Source of the DNA: Hyphomonadaceae bacterium
GTDB lineage: Bacteria; Pseudomonadota; Alphaproteobacteria; Caulobacterales; Aquidulcibacteraceae
Direction: 5' to 3'
DNA length: 64,000 nt
Assembly: GCA_023384105.1 (NCBI GenBank)
Contig: JAHDXR010000004.1
Span: 62,001-126,000 of the forward strand
Shown piece after piece: positions 8,007 through 18,088 of this stretch (position 1 is the first letter of the stretch; every line of letters starts with the position of its first letter). The notes under the pieces were generated by a model. It ran no database searches and was not told where the DNA came from. It worked only from the letters and a program-made list of their open reading frames with translations. A program made the position numbers and the translations under genes.

Positions 8007-8981
8007 CTAGGCCGCGCCTTCGATTTCAAACCGCCCGATCGCCAGGAAGCGCTCGCGCCGCTGCTTGCGCAGCTCGTCCGGCGACAATTGCGCCAGCTCG
8101 TCCAGCGCCTTGGCCACCGCCGCGCCGACCGTGGCGATCGCCGCCGCCGCCTCGCGGTGCGCGCCGCCGATCGGCTCCTTGATGATCTGGTCGATCACCT
8201 TGAGTTCGTAGAGATCCTGCGCGGTGATCTTCATCGCCGTCGCCGCGTCCTTGGCGCGCGCCGAATCCTTCCACAGGATCGAGGCCGCGCCTTCGGGGCT
8301 GATCACCGAATAGATCGAGTGCTCCAGCATCAGCACCTTGTTCGCCGCTGCGATCGCGATCGCGCCGCCGGAGCCGCCTTCGCCGGCGATCACCGCCACC
8401 ATCGGCGCGCCCAGCGTGAGGCAGCGCTCGGTCGAGCGCGCGATCGCCTCGGCCTGGCCGCGCTCTTCGGCGCCGATGCCCGGATAGGCGCCCGCGGTGT
8501 CGACGAAGCTCACCACCGGCAGCGAGAACTTCTCCGCCAGATTCATCAGCCGCACGGCCTTGCGGTAGCCCTCGGGCCGGGCCATGCCGAAATTGTGCTT
8601 CAGGCGGTCGGCGGTGGTGCGGCCCTTCTCGTGGCCCATCACCAGCACCGGCCGGCCCAGGAATTTGCCCGTGCCGCCGAGGATCGCCGCGTCCTCGCCA
8701 TAGCTGCGGTCGCCCGACAGCTCGACGAAATCCGTCACCAGCGCCGCGACATAGTCGCGGAAGCGCGGCCGGTCCTGGTGGCGCGCCACCTGCGTCTTCT
8801 GCCACGGATCGAGCTTGGCGTAGATCGCCGCCAGCTGGCTCTCGGCCTTGCTCTTCAGGCGCGACAGCTCCACGCCCTGGGAGATGGCGTCCGCGCCGGA
8901 GGCCTCGGCCAGGGCCGCCAGCTCTTCGATCTTGTTTTCGATCTCGGCGACCGGTTTTTCGAAGTCGAGATAGGTGCGCAA
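8007..8981 (-). CDS. accA: Acetyl-CoA carboxylase carboxyltransferase subunit alpha
   Basis: 324 aa, full length. AccA with AccD moves the carboxyl group from carboxybiotin to acetyl-CoA, giving malonyl-CoA for fatty acid synthesis. It starts [65 protein letters not shown] and the oxyanion-hole region [11 protein letters not shown] are all present. It is transcribed away from the lyase gene to its right, with a 167-bp divergent region between them. Confidence 0.98.
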   Translation of the reverse strand: MRTYLDFEKPVAEIENKIEELAALAEASGADAISQGVELSRLKSKAESQLAAIYAKLDPWQKTQVARHQDRPRFRDYVAALVTDFVELSGDRSYGEDAAILGGTGKFLGRPVLVMGHEKGRTTADRLKHNFGMARPEGYRKAVRLMNLAEKFSLPVVSFVDTAGAYPGIGAEERGQAEAIARSTERCLTLGAPMVAVIAGEGGSGGAIAIAAANKVLMLEHSIYSVISPEGAASILWKDSARAKDAATAMKITAQDLYELKVIDQIIKEPIGGAHREAAAAIATVGAAVAKALDELAQLSPDELRKQRRERFLAIGRFEIEGAA

Positions 8982-9148
8982 AGCGGCTCAAACCCCGGGC
9001 CGCGCCCCGCGGCCCACCCATGGAAGCGCCGGACAATACAAGCCCGCCCCCTCACTTCAAGGTAAAGCGCCAGCGACGCTACGGCGATTGCCAGCCGCCC
9101 CGGCCCGCCCCATGCTGCGGCTGCGAACAGAATAGGACCAGACCACCC

Positions 9149-10201
9149 GTGACCAAGCCACCTCGCCAATTCTTCGCCCCCCTGGCCGCCGGCGCGCCCA
9201 AGCCGCTGCGCGAGCTGCCGGTGCGGCTGGAGCGGATGATCCACTTCGTGCCGCCCCATAACGAGAAGCTGCGCGCGCGCGCGCCGGAGATGGCGGCGCA
9301 GGTCGACGTCATCCTCGCCAATCTCGAGGACGCCATCCCCGCCGACGCCAAGGACGCCGCCCGCGCCGGCGCGATCGAGATCGGCAAGAGCGTCGATTTC
9401 GCCAGGACCAGCACCGGCTTCTGGTGCCGCATCAACGCGCTCAACGCGCCCTGGCATCTGGACGACGTCACCGAACTCGTCGCCAGCATCGGCAACCAGC
9501 TCGACGTCATCATGGTGCCGAAAGTCGAAGGGCCGTGGGACATCCACTACATGGACCAGCTGCTGGCGCTGCTCGAAGCCAAGCACGATGTGAAGCGCCC
9601 GATCCTGCTGCACGCCATTCTCGAAACCGCCCAGGGCGTGGCCAATGTCGAGGCCATCGCCGGCGCATCCCCGCGCATGCACGGCATCTGTCTCGGCCCC
9701 GCCGATCTCGCCGCCTCGCGCAAGATGAAGACGACGCGCGTCGGCGGCGGCCATCCCGGCTATCGCGTGCTGAGCGATGCGGAGGAGGACGGCTCCGAGC
9801 GCGCGTCGGCGCAGCAGGACCTGTGGCACTACACCTTCGCGCGCATGGTCGACGCCTGCGTCATGCACGGGATCAAGCCGATGTACGGCCCGTTCGGCGA
9901 CTTCGCCGATCCCGCCGCCTGCGAGCAGCAATTCCGCAACGCCTATCTCATGGGCTGCGTCGGCGCCTGGACGCTGCACCCCTCGCAGATCGAGATCGCC
10001 CGGCGCGTGTTCACGCCGGACGTGGAAGAGGTGAGGCTCGCCAAGCGCATGATCGACGCCATGCCCGACGGCACAGGCGTTGCGCTGGTCGACGGCAAGA
10101 TGCTCGACGACGCCACCTGGAAGCAGGCCAAGGTGATCGTCGATCTGGCCAGGCTCGTCGCCGCCAAGGAGCCGGAGCTGAAAGCCGCTTACGGCTTCTG
10201 A
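9149..10201 (+). CDS. HpcH/HpaI-family CoA-ester lyase (malyl-CoA lyase-like)
   Basis: 350 aa from a GTG start ([15 protein letters not shown]); upstream in-frame sequence is Pro/Arg-rich and not family-like. It is a TIM-barrel metal-dependent C-C lyase: [12 protein letters not shown] (metal-binding Glu/Asp), [51 protein letters not shown] and [15 protein letters not shown]. The family cleaves malyl-CoA or beta-methylmalyl-CoA to glyoxylate plus acetyl- or propionyl-CoA. Proximity to accA suggests acyl-CoA metabolism. The exact substrate is not proven. Confidence 0.8.
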   Translation: MTKPPRQFFAPLAAGAPKPLRELPVRLERMIHFVPPHNEKLRARAPEMAAQVDVILANLEDAIPADAKDAARAGAIEIGKSVDFARTSTGFWCRINALNAPWHLDDVTELVASIGNQLDVIMVPKVEGPWDIHYMDQLLALLEAKHDVKRPILLHAILETAQGVANVEAIAGASPRMHGICLGPADLAASRKMKTTRVGGGHPGYRVLSDAEEDGSERASAQQDLWHYTFARMVDACVMHGIKPMYGPFGDFADPAACEQQFRNAYLMGCVGAWTLHPSQIEIARRVFTPDVEEVRLAKRMIDAMPDGTGVALVDGKMLDDATWKQAKVIVDLARLVAAKEPELKAAYGF

Positions 10202-10230
10202 TCCACACGGAGCCTGCGTCCGCGCCGCGC

Positions 10231-10244
10231 GTGACCGCCGTCAC
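10231..10244. promoter_or_regulatory. GTGAC-N4-GTCAC palindrome upstream of a small membrane peptide
   Basis: GTGACCGCCGTCAC, a perfect dyad with 4-bp spacer, 39 bp before the start of the 28-aa peptide. The same arms occur at 33248-33261, ahead of a similar 30-aa peptide, and both are followed by GGCG-rich sequence. It is probably an operator for a dimeric regulator. The regulator is unknown. Confidence 0.45.
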
Positions 10245-10283
10245 GGCGCGCGCGCCGCCATTGCCGCTATTGCGGACGCAGCC

Positions 10284-10370
10284 ATGAAAACCAAGCACCT
10301 CGCCATCCTGATCGCCGCGGCGCTGACCTACTTCACCCTCGCCGCCCTCAGCTCGCCCATGCTCCACTGA
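10284..10370 (+). CDS. Small membrane peptide (28 aa)
   Basis: MKTKHLAILIAAALTYFT... is one basic-then-hydrophobic helix ending ALSSPMLH. It resembles the 30-aa peptide at 33355 in length, in its K-then-LIAAA pattern and in having a GTGAC-N4-GTCAC dyad upstream. No clear Shine-Dalgarno is visible. It could be a real single-span peptide or a signal-peptide-like leader. No function can be assigned. Confidence 0.4.
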   Translation: MKTKHLAILIAAALTYFTLAALSSPMLH

Positions 10371-10379
10371 GCCGCCCGC

Positions 10380-10516
10380 TTTCCGGACGCAGCCCCGGCG
10401 AAAGCCGGGGTGCGATCCGGGACCCAGGGAGTGACGTGCGGCGCACTTGCCCCTGGGTCCCGGCTCGGCGCGCGCCCGCATCGATGATGCGCGCGCGCTT
10501 GGCCGGGAAACGTGGG
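10380..10516. repeat. Palindromic repeat, family A (copy A2, inverted)
   Basis: TTCCGGACGCAGCCCCGGCG with AAAGCCGGGGTGCGATCCGGG, then CCCTGGGTCCCGGC, a CGCATCGATGATGCG hairpin and GGCCGGGAAACGTGGG. This is the reverse orientation of the copy at 6771. No gene seen. Confidence 0.8.
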
Positions 10517-10621
10517 TGAGCGAAGCGCCCTATCCAACGCGAAATCGCGCTAAGCGCTTGAGCGCGCGCGCACATGTTCGACACCGATGCGGGAACGGGG
10601 TGATCGAGCGTGATGCGCGGA

Positions 10622-10897
10622 GGCTCCCCGACGCGGGAAGGCGAGCACGAGGCGAGGCGAGCGCCGTTGACCTGCGAGCTTCGCGCACCGTAGCGCCAGA
10701 GCGCAGAAGCTCGCGCCAAATGCGGGAAGACGCACCGCCGCGTCCCGCTTTCCGCCGTCGGCTCCCCGACGCGGGAAGGCGAGCACGAGGCGAGGCGAGC
10801 GCCGTTGACCTGCGAGCTTCGCGCACCGTAGCGCCAGAGCGCAGAAGCTCGCGCCAAATGCGGGAAGACGCACCGCCGCGTCCCGCTTTCCGCCGTC
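10622..10897. repeat. Perfect 138-bp tandem duplication
   Basis: Bases 10622-10759 and 10760-10897 are identical over all 138 positions. The unit starts GGCTCCCCGACGCGGG and ends CTTTCCGCCGTC. It contains an inverted repeat GCGAGCTTC...GAAGCTCGC. Because 138 is a multiple of 3, spurious long reading frames run through it on both strands. With flanking repeat A2 it fills the 660-bp gap before the dipeptidase; nothing in it looks coding. Confidence 0.95.
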
Positions 10898-11032
10898 CGA
10901 TCGCAAGATCGACCAGGATCACGCACGCCTGAAATCGGCGCGAAAAGGAGAAGCCATCCGCAAAGCGCCGTGGGCGAGGGGTGACGCGGGCGGCGGCGGC
11001 GTCTAATCAGCTGCGCAACATCAGGAGACGTC

Positions 11033-12256
11033 ATGCGCATCATCGTTTCGCTACTCGCTCTCGCATTCGCCGCCGCGCCGGCCGCAGCGCTGGCGCAGGT
11101 GGAGCCCAGCCGCGCCGAACAGCAGCGCATCGACCGCGTCCTCGCCCGCACGCCGCTGATCGACGGCCACAACGATCTGCCCTGGGCGATCCGCGGCGAT
11201 CATGGCGGCGATCTCGCCGCGCTCGATCTCGACAGCGACACGCGCGCGCTCCAGCCGCCGCTGCACACCGACATTCCGCGCCTGCGCCAGGGCCGCGTCG
11301 GCGCGCAATTCTGGTCGGTTTACGTGCCGGCCTCGCTCAAGGGCCTCGCCGCGACCGAGGCGACGTTCGAGCAGATCGATCTCGCCCGGCGCATGATCGC
11401 GCGCTATCCGCGCGCGTTCGAGTTCGCCGACAGCGCCGACGACATCGTGCGCATCCACCGCGCCGGCCGCATCGCCTCCATGTTCGGCATGGAGGGCGGC
11501 GAGGCGATCAACAACAATCTGGCGCTGCTGCGCGAATTCCGCGCCGCCGGCGCGCTCTACATGACGCTGACGCATGCGCAGAACACCGATTGGGTCGACA
11601 GCGCCACCGACGCGCCGCGCCATGGCGGCCTTACGCCGTTCGGCGAAGAGGTGATCCGCGAGATGAACCGCATCGGCATGCTGGTCGATCTCTCCCACGT
11701 TTCCGCCGACGCCATGCGCGATGCGATCCGCGTCAGCGCCGCGCCGGTGATCTTCTCGCACTCGTCCGCGTTCGCGCTGACGCCGCATCCGCGCAATGTT
11801 CCCGACGACGTGCTCGACCTGGTGCGCGCCAATGGCGGGGTGGTGATGGTGAACTTCAACGCGCCGTTCGTCTCCGAGCCCATGCGCCAGTGGAGCGCAA
11901 CGCGCTCCGGCGAGGAGCGGCGCCTGCAGGCGCTCTATCCGGGCGATCCCGAAGCGGCGCGCGCGGCGCTGGATCAATGGACCGCCGCCAATCCGCCGCC
12001 GCGCGTCGGCGTCGGCGATCTCGCCGATCACATCGAGCACATCGCCCGCGTCGCCGGGCGCGATCATGTCGGCATCGGTTCCGATTATGACGGCGTCAGC
12101 TATCTGCCCGAAGGCATGGGCGGGGTGGAGGCCTATCCCACTCTGTTCGCCGAACTGATCCGGCGCGGCTGGAGCGAGTCCGATCTCGCCAAGCTCGCCG
12201 GCGGCAATCTGCTGCGGGCGCTGCGCGCGGCCGAGCGGGTCGCGGCGCGCCGCTAG
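11033..12256 (+). CDS. Membrane dipeptidase, peptidase family M19
   Basis: 407 aa with a signal peptide (MRIIVSLLALAFAAAPAAALAQ). It has the M19 binuclear zinc ligands in order: PLIDGHNDLPW (H-x-D), FGMEGGEAI (bridging Glu), VDLSHVS and VIFSHSSAFAL (His), and HVGIGSDYDGV (Asp). The family (renal dipeptidase type) hydrolyses dipeptides, including some with D-residues, outside the cytoplasm. It stands alone, 72 bp before the next gene. Confidence 0.93.
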   Translation: MRIIVSLLALAFAAAPAAALAQVEPSRAEQQRIDRVLARTPLIDGHNDLPWAIRGDHGGDLAALDLDSDTRALQPPLHTDIPRLRQGRVGAQFWSVYVPASLKGLAATEATFEQIDLARRMIARYPRAFEFADSADDIVRIHRAGRIASMFGMEGGEAINNNLALLREFRAAGALYMTLTHAQNTDWVDSATDAPRHGGLTPFGEEVIREMNRIGMLVDLSHVSADAMRDAIRVSAAPVIFSHSSAFALTPHPRNVPDDVLDLVRANGGVVMVNFNAPFVSEPMRQWSATRSGEERRLQALYPGDPEAARAALDQWTAANPPPRVGVGDLADHIEHIARVAGRDHVGIGSDYDGVSYLPEGMGGVEAYPTLFAELIRRGWSESDLAKLAGGNLLRALRAAERVAARR

Positions 12257-12328
12257 CTGACCCGCGCGCGGGCGAAGCTATGCGTTCTTGGATGATGCAT
12301 CCGGCGCCCGCTGCGCGATTATAGGTGA

Positions 12329-13654
12329 ATGATGACGCGCAAACGCATCGCCATCATCGGCGGCGGCTTGAGCGGCGTCGCGCTCGCGGCGCAGCTCGCG
12401 CGCCGGCAGCCGCGGCCGCGGATCGTGCTGATCGAGCGCAGCCGCCGCTTCGGCCGCGGCCTCGCCTATGGCGCGGCGGACAGGGCGCACCTGCTCAACG
12501 TCCGCGCCGCGAACATGAGCCTCTTCGCCGACGCGCCGGATCACTTCGCCGCCTGGGCGAAGGCGCGCGCAGGGCTCGACGCCGACGGCTTCGCGCCGCG
12601 CAAGCTCTATGGCGCGTATGTCGAACATGTGCTGCGCCGAAGCGGCGGCCGGTTCGGCGAAGCGATCGCGCGCGTGCGCGGCGAAGCGGTCGCGTGCATG
12701 GGCGCTGACGGCGCCTGGCGCATCGGGCTCGGCGACGGGCGGGGGATCGAGGCCGACGCCGTCGTGCTCGCGCTCGGCCATCCGCGGGCGCAGCGCTTCG
12801 GCGTGTTCGAGGACGCCGGCGTGCGGCTGCTCGATCCGTGGGACGCCAAGGCCTTGCGGCGCTCGCCGCGCGGCGACGTCCTGCTGCTCGGCGCCGGGCT
12901 CACCATGGTCGATGTCGCGCTGTCGCTGGCGGCGCGGCGCGACGGCGTCATCTATGCGCTGTCGCGGCGCGGGCTCGCGCCGCGCGCGCATCACGAACCG
13001 CCGCCGCCGCGTCACACCGAGCCGATCGATCTGCCGTTGCCGCTGAGCGAGGCGGTGCGCGGCTTCCGCGCCGCGGCCGATGCGGCGGCGCGCGGCGCGC
13101 CGTGGCAAGCGACGTTCGACCGGCTGCGGCCGCAGACGACGGCGCTGTGGCGGCGCCTGCCGCTGGAGGCGCAGCAGCGGTTTTTGCGCCACCTGCGGCC
13201 GTGGTGGGACGTGCATCGCCACCGCATGGCGCCGCAGGTCGCGCGCCAGGTCGACGCGCTGAAGCAGGCGGGGCGTTTGCGCGTGCTGGCGGGAGAGCTT
13301 GCGTCGGCGGCTGAGAGCGCGCGCGGCGTGAGCGTGCAGTATCGCCTTCGCGGCGGCCGCGCGCGCCACCGCGTCGAGGCCGCCGCCGTGGTGAACTGCG
13401 CCGGCGCCGACATGGACATCACCCGCAGCGCCGATCCGCTGTTGCGCCAGCTGCTGGGCGACGGTCTGGCGCGGCCGCACCCGAACGGGCTCGGCTTCGA
13501 CCTCGACGAGCACAGCCGCCTCGTCGGCGCCGGCGGGCAGGCGCACGAGACGCTCTACGCCATCGGCCCGCTCACGCAGGGCGCGTTCTGGGAATCCACC
13601 GCCGTGCCCGACATCCGCGTCTGGGCCGCGCGCATCGCCGAACGGCTGGGCTGA
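12329..13654 (+). CDS. FAD/NAD(P)-binding protein
   Basis: 441 aa. The N-terminal dinucleotide fold is KRIAIIGGGLSGVALAAQLARR with acidic end IVLIERS, then RGLAYGAADRAHLLNVRAANMSLFAD, as in the COG4529-type FAD proteins. A second Rossmann-like stretch (DVLLLGAGLTMVDVALSLAAR) suggests NAD(P)H binding. The C-terminal part has VVNCAGADMDITRSADPLLRQLL and TLYAIGPLTQGAFWESTAVPDIRV. The family is poorly characterised (hydroxylase or oxidoreductase-like) and no substrate can be named. AGGTGA precedes the tandem ATGs. Confidence 0.8.
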   Translation: MMTRKRIAIIGGGLSGVALAAQLARRQPRPRIVLIERSRRFGRGLAYGAADRAHLLNVRAANMSLFADAPDHFAAWAKARAGLDADGFAPRKLYGAYVEHVLRRSGGRFGEAIARVRGEAVACMGADGAWRIGLGDGRGIEADAVVLALGHPRAQRFGVFEDAGVRLLDPWDAKALRRSPRGDVLLLGAGLTMVDVALSLAARRDGVIYALSRRGLAPRAHHEPPPPRHTEPIDLPLPLSEAVRGFRAAADAAARGAPWQATFDRLRPQTTALWRRLPLEAQQRFLRHLRPWWDVHRHRMAPQVARQVDALKQAGRLRVLAGELASAAESARGVSVQYRLRGGRARHRVEAAAVVNCAGADMDITRSADPLLRQLLGDGLARPHPNGLGFDLDEHSRLVGAGGQAHETLYAIGPLTQGAFWESTAVPDIRVWAARIAERLG

Positions 13655-13703
13655 GATGGCGAACGATTGTGGTCGGGCGCGCGCTTCGTGTATCGCAGAC
13701 GCC

Positions 13704-14150
13704 ATGAGCAAGGACGAACCCAGCGCCGGGCGCTTCGACGGCCGCGCGCACTACCTGCCGGTGCGAATCTATTACGAGGACACCGATTTCACCGGCGTCG
13801 TCTATCACGCCAACTATCTGCGCTATTTCGAGCGCGCCCGCAGCGACTTCCTGCGCCTGGCCGGGGTTCACCATACCGCGCTGCTGGAGGGGCCGGAGCC
13901 GGTGGGATTCGCCGTCAACAAGATCAATTTGGACTTCCTGAAGCCCGCCCGGATCGACGATGCGCTGACGGTCAGGACCCTGTTCGAAACCATGCGGGGG
14001 CCGCGGATTTTCATCCGCCAGCAGCTGCTGCGGGAGGCCGAACTGCTGGCGACGGCGGAGCTGCAAGTCTGTTGCATCAGCCTCACGGGCCGGCCCCGAA
14101 AGCCGCCAGCCCTGCTTTCGGAGCGGCTTAAACCCTTTCTAGAGCCATAG
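13704..14150 (+). CDS. ybgC: Tol-Pal-associated acyl-CoA thioesterase
   Basis: 148 aa hotdog-fold thioesterase starting MSKDEPSAGRFDGR. The catalytic motif VRIYYEDTDFTGVVYHANYLRYFERARSDFLR is the YbgC/4HBT signature (Asp in YEDTD). It heads the tol-pal cluster, as in most proteobacteria, about 85 bp before tolQ. YbgC hydrolyses acyl-CoA or acyl-ACP and interacts with phospholipid synthesis enzymes at the inner membrane. Confidence 0.95.
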   Translation: MSKDEPSAGRFDGRAHYLPVRIYYEDTDFTGVVYHANYLRYFERARSDFLRLAGVHHTALLEGPEPVGFAVNKINLDFLKPARIDDALTVRTLFETMRGPRIFIRQQLLREAELLATAELQVCCISLTGRPRKPPALLSERLKPFLEP

Positions 14151-14235
14151 GCGTCCAGCTTTTGACAAACTATTGCGGCTCTAAACCGGGCTGGGGCGCG
14201 GCTGAGTCCTGAAGGCCGCGGATGCGGGAGCGAGC

Positions 14236-14919
14236 ATGGAATCCGGCGAACAGATTACTGTCCTGACCCTGTTTATGCAGGCCGACCCGGTCGTGAAGGC
14301 GGTCATGCTGATCCTGGCCGTCGCCTCGGTGTGGTCCTGGGCCATCGCTGTGGATAAGTGGCTGCAGTTCGGCGACCTCGACGCGCAGGCGCGCAAGTTC
14401 GAGCGCGAGTTCTGGTCGGGCCGCTCGATGGACGACGTCGACGACCGCGGCAGCGACCGGCCGCGCGATGCGCTGTCGCGGATCTACGCAACGGCCGCGC
14501 GCGAGTTCCGCGAGGCCCGCCGGTCCGGCCTGGGCGACGGCGGCCAGCAATTGCTGGAGCGCGTCGACCGGCTGATGCAGGCGCAGATTTCGCGCGAGCT
14601 GAGCCGCGCGGCGAAGAATCTGGGCTTCCTGGCGACGGTGGCGGCCTCGGCCCCGTTCATCGGCCTGTTCGGCACGGTTTGGGGGATCATGAACGCCTTC
14701 ACCAACATCGCCCAGCAGCAGCAGACCAATCTCGCCGTCGTCGCGCCCGGCATCGCCGAGGCGCTGTTCGCCACCGCGCTCGGCCTCGTCGCCGCCATTC
14801 CCGCGGTCATCTTCTACAACAAGTTCTCCGGCGATCTCGATCGCTTCGGCGACCGGCTCGAAACCTTCAGCGACGAAGTCGCCGCGCGCATTTCGCGCCG
14901 TTTGAGCGAGCGCGGCTGA
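14236..14919 (+). CDS. tolQ: Tol-Pal system protein TolQ
   Basis: 227 aa ExbB/MotA-family inner membrane protein with three predicted spans: near residues 15-35 ([20 protein letters not shown]), around 130-155 ([22 protein letters not shown]) and 170-195 ([24 protein letters not shown]). The central [13 protein letters not shown] is diagnostic. With TolR it forms the proton channel that energises TolA for outer-membrane constriction. Its stop overlaps the tolR start (TGATG). A possible -35 TTGACA lies at 14163. Confidence 0.97.
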   Translation: MESGEQITVLTLFMQADPVVKAVMLILAVASVWSWAIAVDKWLQFGDLDAQARKFEREFWSGRSMDDVDDRGSDRPRDALSRIYATAAREFREARRSGLGDGGQQLLERVDRLMQAQISRELSRAAKNLGFLATVAASAPFIGLFGTVWGIMNAFTNIAQQQQTNLAVVAPGIAEALFATALGLVAAIPAVIFYNKFSGDLDRFGDRLETFSDEVAARISRRLSERG

Positions 14920-15386
14920 TGGCGGGCGGATTCGCCGCTTCCGCCAGGCGCGGCCGGCGCAGGCGCCGCGCCGGCCGCCTGGCCGAGATCAACGTCACGC
15001 CGTTCGTCGACGTGATGTTGGTGCTGCTGATCGTGTTCATGGTCACCGCGCCGCTGCTGACGGTCTCGATCCCGATTGAGCTGCCGCGCACCGAAGCCAA
15101 GCAATCGGCGGCGGAGACCGATCCGCTCTCGATCACGATCCGCAACGACGGCGTGATCTTCCTGCAGGAGACGCAGGTCACGCTCGAAGAGCTGGTGCCG
15201 CGCCTCCGGGCCATTTCCAACGAAGGCTACGACCGCTCGATCTACATTCGCGGCGACGCGCAGACCTCGTGGGACACCATGGCGCGCGTGCTGGCGAGCG
15301 TAAGCTCGGCCGGCTTCCGCAAGCTGCAGCTGGTCACCGATACGGACGACCGCGCAAGGGCGCGCCCGGCCGCGGGGGGCGGTTGA
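14919..15386 (+). CDS. tolR: Tol-Pal system protein TolR
   Basis: 155 aa ExbD-family protein. A basic cytoplasmic N-terminus ([22 protein letters not shown]) precedes a single membrane helix [18 protein letters not shown]. Its Asp is the proton-carrying residue of the family. The periplasmic domain has [18 protein letters not shown] and [18 protein letters not shown]. It starts within the tolQ stop, indicating translational coupling. Confidence 0.97.
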   Translation: MAGGFAASARRGRRRRRAGRLAEINVTPFVDVMLVLLIVFMVTAPLLTVSIPIELPRTEAKQSAAETDPLSITIRNDGVIFLQETQVTLEELVPRLRAISNEGYDRSIYIRGDAQTSWDTMARVLASVSSAGFRKLQLVTDTDDRARARPAAGGG

Positions 15387-15390
15387 ACCG

Positions 15391-16119
15391 ATGCGAGCCG
15401 GTCTGGTCGTCTCGATTATCGGCCACGTCGGGGCAGTCCTGATGACGATGCTCGTCTGGGAGGCGCGCACGACGCTGCCGACGGACATCGTCGCCGTGGT
15501 TCCGGTCGAGATCGTCGACATCGCCGCGGAATCGAACGTCCGCGCGCTCGCGGTCGAAGCGCCGGCGGAAGAGGAAGTCACCGCGCCGGAAGAGCGGACG
15601 GTGCGCGAGGAAACGCCCGCCGTCGCGCCGGCGCCGACGCCCGCGCCGCGCCGGCCGCAGCGCCAGGACGACGAGTTCGACCTCTCGGACGCCAGCGCCT
15701 TCATCAATCGCGAACGCAGCCAGACCCAGCGCCGGCAGGAAGGCGAAACCGCCGACCGCACCCAGCGCGCCGCCGGGCGCGGCACGGCGGAAACGGCCTC
15801 GCTCGAGGCCCGCGTCGCCAGCATCGCCAGCGCCGCGCTCAACCGCTGCTGGCGCTCGGTGGCCGATCTGCCCGATCCGGAGCGGCTGCGCGTCGTCGTC
15901 GCGATCCGGCTCAACCGCGACGGCAGCCTGAACGGCCAGCCGCGCATCGTCAGTCCGGCCAATTACACGTTCGACCCGCTGATGAACGAAGCCGTGAACC
16001 GCGCCTTGCGCGCGGTCCGCACCTGCGATCCGATCGACCGCCTGCCGCAAGATCCGATCGTGGGCGAGGCCTACGATCTGTGGCGGGACCAGGAAGTCAC
16101 GTTCGCGGTGCGGCAATGA
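15391..16119 (+). CDS. tolA: Cell envelope protein TolA (short form)
   Basis: 242 aa with an N-terminal membrane anchor ([19 protein letters not shown]). A Glu/Pro/Arg-rich linker covers about 50-140, shorter than the long helical rod of enteric TolA. The C-terminal TonB/TolA-like domain contains [13 protein letters not shown] and [15 protein letters not shown]. TolA links the TolQR motor to Pal and TolB across the periplasm. Position in the operon supports the call as much as sequence. Its TGA overlaps the tolB ATG. Confidence 0.9.
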   Translation: MRAGLVVSIIGHVGAVLMTMLVWEARTTLPTDIVAVVPVEIVDIAAESNVRALAVEAPAEEEVTAPEERTVREETPAVAPAPTPAPRRPQRQDDEFDLSDASAFINRERSQTQRRQEGETADRTQRAAGRGTAETASLEARVASIASAALNRCWRSVADLPDPERLRVVVAIRLNRDGSLNGQPRIVSPANYTFDPLMNEAVNRALRAVRTCDPIDRLPQDPIVGEAYDLWRDQEVTFAVRQ

Positions 16120-17441
16120 AGAGAGCAGACGCCATGATCAGAAAAATCTTCGCGGCCTTCGCCGTCGTCATCGCCGCCGCGCTCGCCGCGCCGGCGCATG
16201 CGCAAGTGCGCGTCAGCGTCGAGGAGGGACACCTCAACCCGATGCCGATCGCGGTGGTGGATTTCCTCGGCGCCAATCCGGCGGCGCAGCAGGTCGGCCG
16301 CGACGTCGCCGGCGTGATCCGCGCCAATCTCGATCGCTCCGGGCTGTTCCGGCCGATTTCGTCGAACGCCTTCATCGAGCGCATCGGCGCGCTCGAAGTG
16401 CCGCCGCGTTTCGCCGACTGGAAGATCATCGACGCGCAGGGGCTCGTCGTCGGCCAGGTCACGCCGCTGCCGGACGGGCGCATCCGCATCGACTTCCGTC
16501 TCTATGACGTGTTCGCCGAACAGCAGATGACCGGCTTCACTTACACCACCACGCCGGACAACTGGCGCCGCATCGCCCACCGCATCTCGGATCAGATCTA
16601 CGAGCAGCTCACCGGCGAGCGCGGCTATTTCGACACCCGCATCGTATTCGTCTCCGAGACCGGCCCGCGCACGCGCCGCGTCAAGCGGCTGATGATCATG
16701 GATCAGGACGGCGCCAACCCGTTCTTCCTCACCAGCCCGGATGCAATGGTGCTGACGCCGCGCTTCTCGCCCTCGACGCAAATGATCACCTACATGAGCT
16801 TCGAGACCGGCGCGCCGCGCGTGTTTCTCTACAATCTCGAAACCAACCGCCGCGAAGTGCTGGGCGATTTCCCGGGCATGACGTTCTCGCCGCGCTTCTC
16901 GCCGAACGGGCGCAGCATCGTCTTCACGCTCGACATGAACGGCAATTCCGAGATCTTCAGCATGGATCTCGCCACCCGCTCGCGCCAGCGGCTCACCAAC
17001 AACGCCTCGATCGACACTTCGCCCAGCTATTCGCCGGACGGCGCGCAGATCGTCTTCACCTCCGACCGCGGCGGCTCTCCGCAGCTTTACGTGATGAACG
17101 CGGACGGTTCGGGCCAGCGGCGCATCTCGTTCGGCGCCGGCCGCTACTCGACCCCGGTTTGGTCCCCGCGCGGCGATCTCATCGCCTTCACCCGCGAGGG
17201 CGGCGGCCGCTTCGCCATCGGCGTGATGCGCCCCGACGGCTCGGGCGAGCGCATCCTTACCGAAAGTTATCTCGATGAAGCGCCGACCTGGTCGCCCAAC
17301 GGGCGCGTCATCATGTTCTTCCGCGAGAGCCGAGGGGCCGGCCCGCGTTTATGGTCCGTTGACCTTACCGGACGGAATTTACGCGAGATTCCAACCCAAA
17401 CCGACGCGTCCGACCCGGCCTGGTCGCCGCTTTTGCCGTGA
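16116..17441 (+). CDS. tolB: Tol-Pal system beta-propeller protein TolB
   Basis: 441 aa from [12 protein letters not shown], overlapping the tolA stop by ATGA. A signal peptide ([11 protein letters not shown]) is followed by the N-terminal TolB domain ([19 protein letters not shown]). A six-bladed WD-like propeller follows, with repeats such as [42 protein letters not shown] and [18 protein letters not shown]. TolB is periplasmic and shuttles between Pal and TolA. Confidence 0.97.
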   Translation: MKRADAMIRKIFAAFAVVIAAALAAPAHAQVRVSVEEGHLNPMPIAVVDFLGANPAAQQVGRDVAGVIRANLDRSGLFRPISSNAFIERIGALEVPPRFADWKIIDAQGLVVGQVTPLPDGRIRIDFRLYDVFAEQQMTGFTYTTTPDNWRRIAHRISDQIYEQLTGERGYFDTRIVFVSETGPRTRRVKRLMIMDQDGANPFFLTSPDAMVLTPRFSPSTQMITYMSFETGAPRVFLYNLETNRREVLGDFPGMTFSPRFSPNGRSIVFTLDMNGNSEIFSMDLATRSRQRLTNNASIDTSPSYSPDGAQIVFTSDRGGSPQLYVMNADGSGQRRISFGAGRYSTPVWSPRGDLIAFTREGGGRFAIGVMRPDGSGERILTESYLDEAPTWSPNGRVIMFFRESRGAGPRLWSVDLTGRNLREIPTQTDASDPAWSPLLP

Positions 17442-17548
17442 TCGTGTCATGATTGTGGGCTAGGGAAGACGCTTGTAAGGTTCGCATTTCTTGTGTCGGG
17501 GGATCGGCGTCTGCCGAATGCGCCGCTGATTAAGGGGAGAATTGCCTA

Positions 17549-18046
17549 ATGCGTAAGATCGTCATCGCCACCGCGGCCGTCGCCGCTCTCGCCGCGTGCG
17601 CCAGCCGCCCTGAGCCCACGCCGACCCCGACCGAGCCGACGCCGCCGCCGGTCACCCAGCCGAGCGGCCCTGTGGCGGGCTCGGCCGAAGACTTCCGCGT
17701 CTCGGTCGGCGACCGCGTGTTCTTCGGCTACGACCGCTTCGACCTGACCTCGGAAGCGCGCTCGGTGCTCGAGCGCCAGGCGGCCTGGCTGCAGCGCTAT
17801 CCGAACGTCCGCGTTCTGGTCGCCGGCAACGCCGACGAGCGCGGCACGCGCGAATACAACCTCGCGCTCGGCGCCCGCCGCGCCGCCGCCGCGAAGGACT
17901 ACCTCGTTTCGCTCGGCGTTTCCGCCGCTCGCATCGAAACCGTCTCTTACGGCAAGGAGCGCCCGCTCGACCCGCGCTCGAACGAAGAAGCCTGGAGCGT
18001 GAACCGCAACGCGCACACCCAGATTGTGAGCGGCGCGGTCTCGTAA
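17549..18046 (+). CDS. pal: Peptidoglycan-associated lipoprotein Pal
   Basis: 165 aa lipoprotein. The signal sequence ends in the lipobox LAAC with the lipidated Cys at residue 17. A Pro/Thr linker (PEPTPTPTEPTPPPVTQP) follows. The OmpA-like peptidoglycan-binding domain has DRVFFGYDRFDLTSEARSVL and VAGNADERGTREYNLALGARRA (diaminopimelate-binding Asp and Arg). A 107-bp gap from tolB, with AAGGGGAGAA before the start, suggests that pal also has its own promoter. Confidence 0.98.
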   Translation: MRKIVIATAAVAALAACASRPEPTPTPTEPTPPPVTQPSGPVAGSAEDFRVSVGDRVFFGYDRFDLTSEARSVLERQAAWLQRYPNVRVLVAGNADERGTREYNLALGARRAAAAKDYLVSLGVSAARIETVSYGKERPLDPRSNEEAWSVNRNAHTQIVSGAVS

Positions 18047-18088
18047 GCGCCCAACTTTAGCCCGAGCGAGCGGACAAGGGTTTAGCCC

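Noticed and set aside
10622-10897. CRISPR array
   Set aside because: Only two adjacent identical units with no spacers; a tandem duplication, not a CRISPR.
10348-11172. Long frames through the 10.4-11.2 kb gap on both strands
   Set aside because: They exist only because the 138-bp duplication is a multiple of three; the translated repeats match no family.
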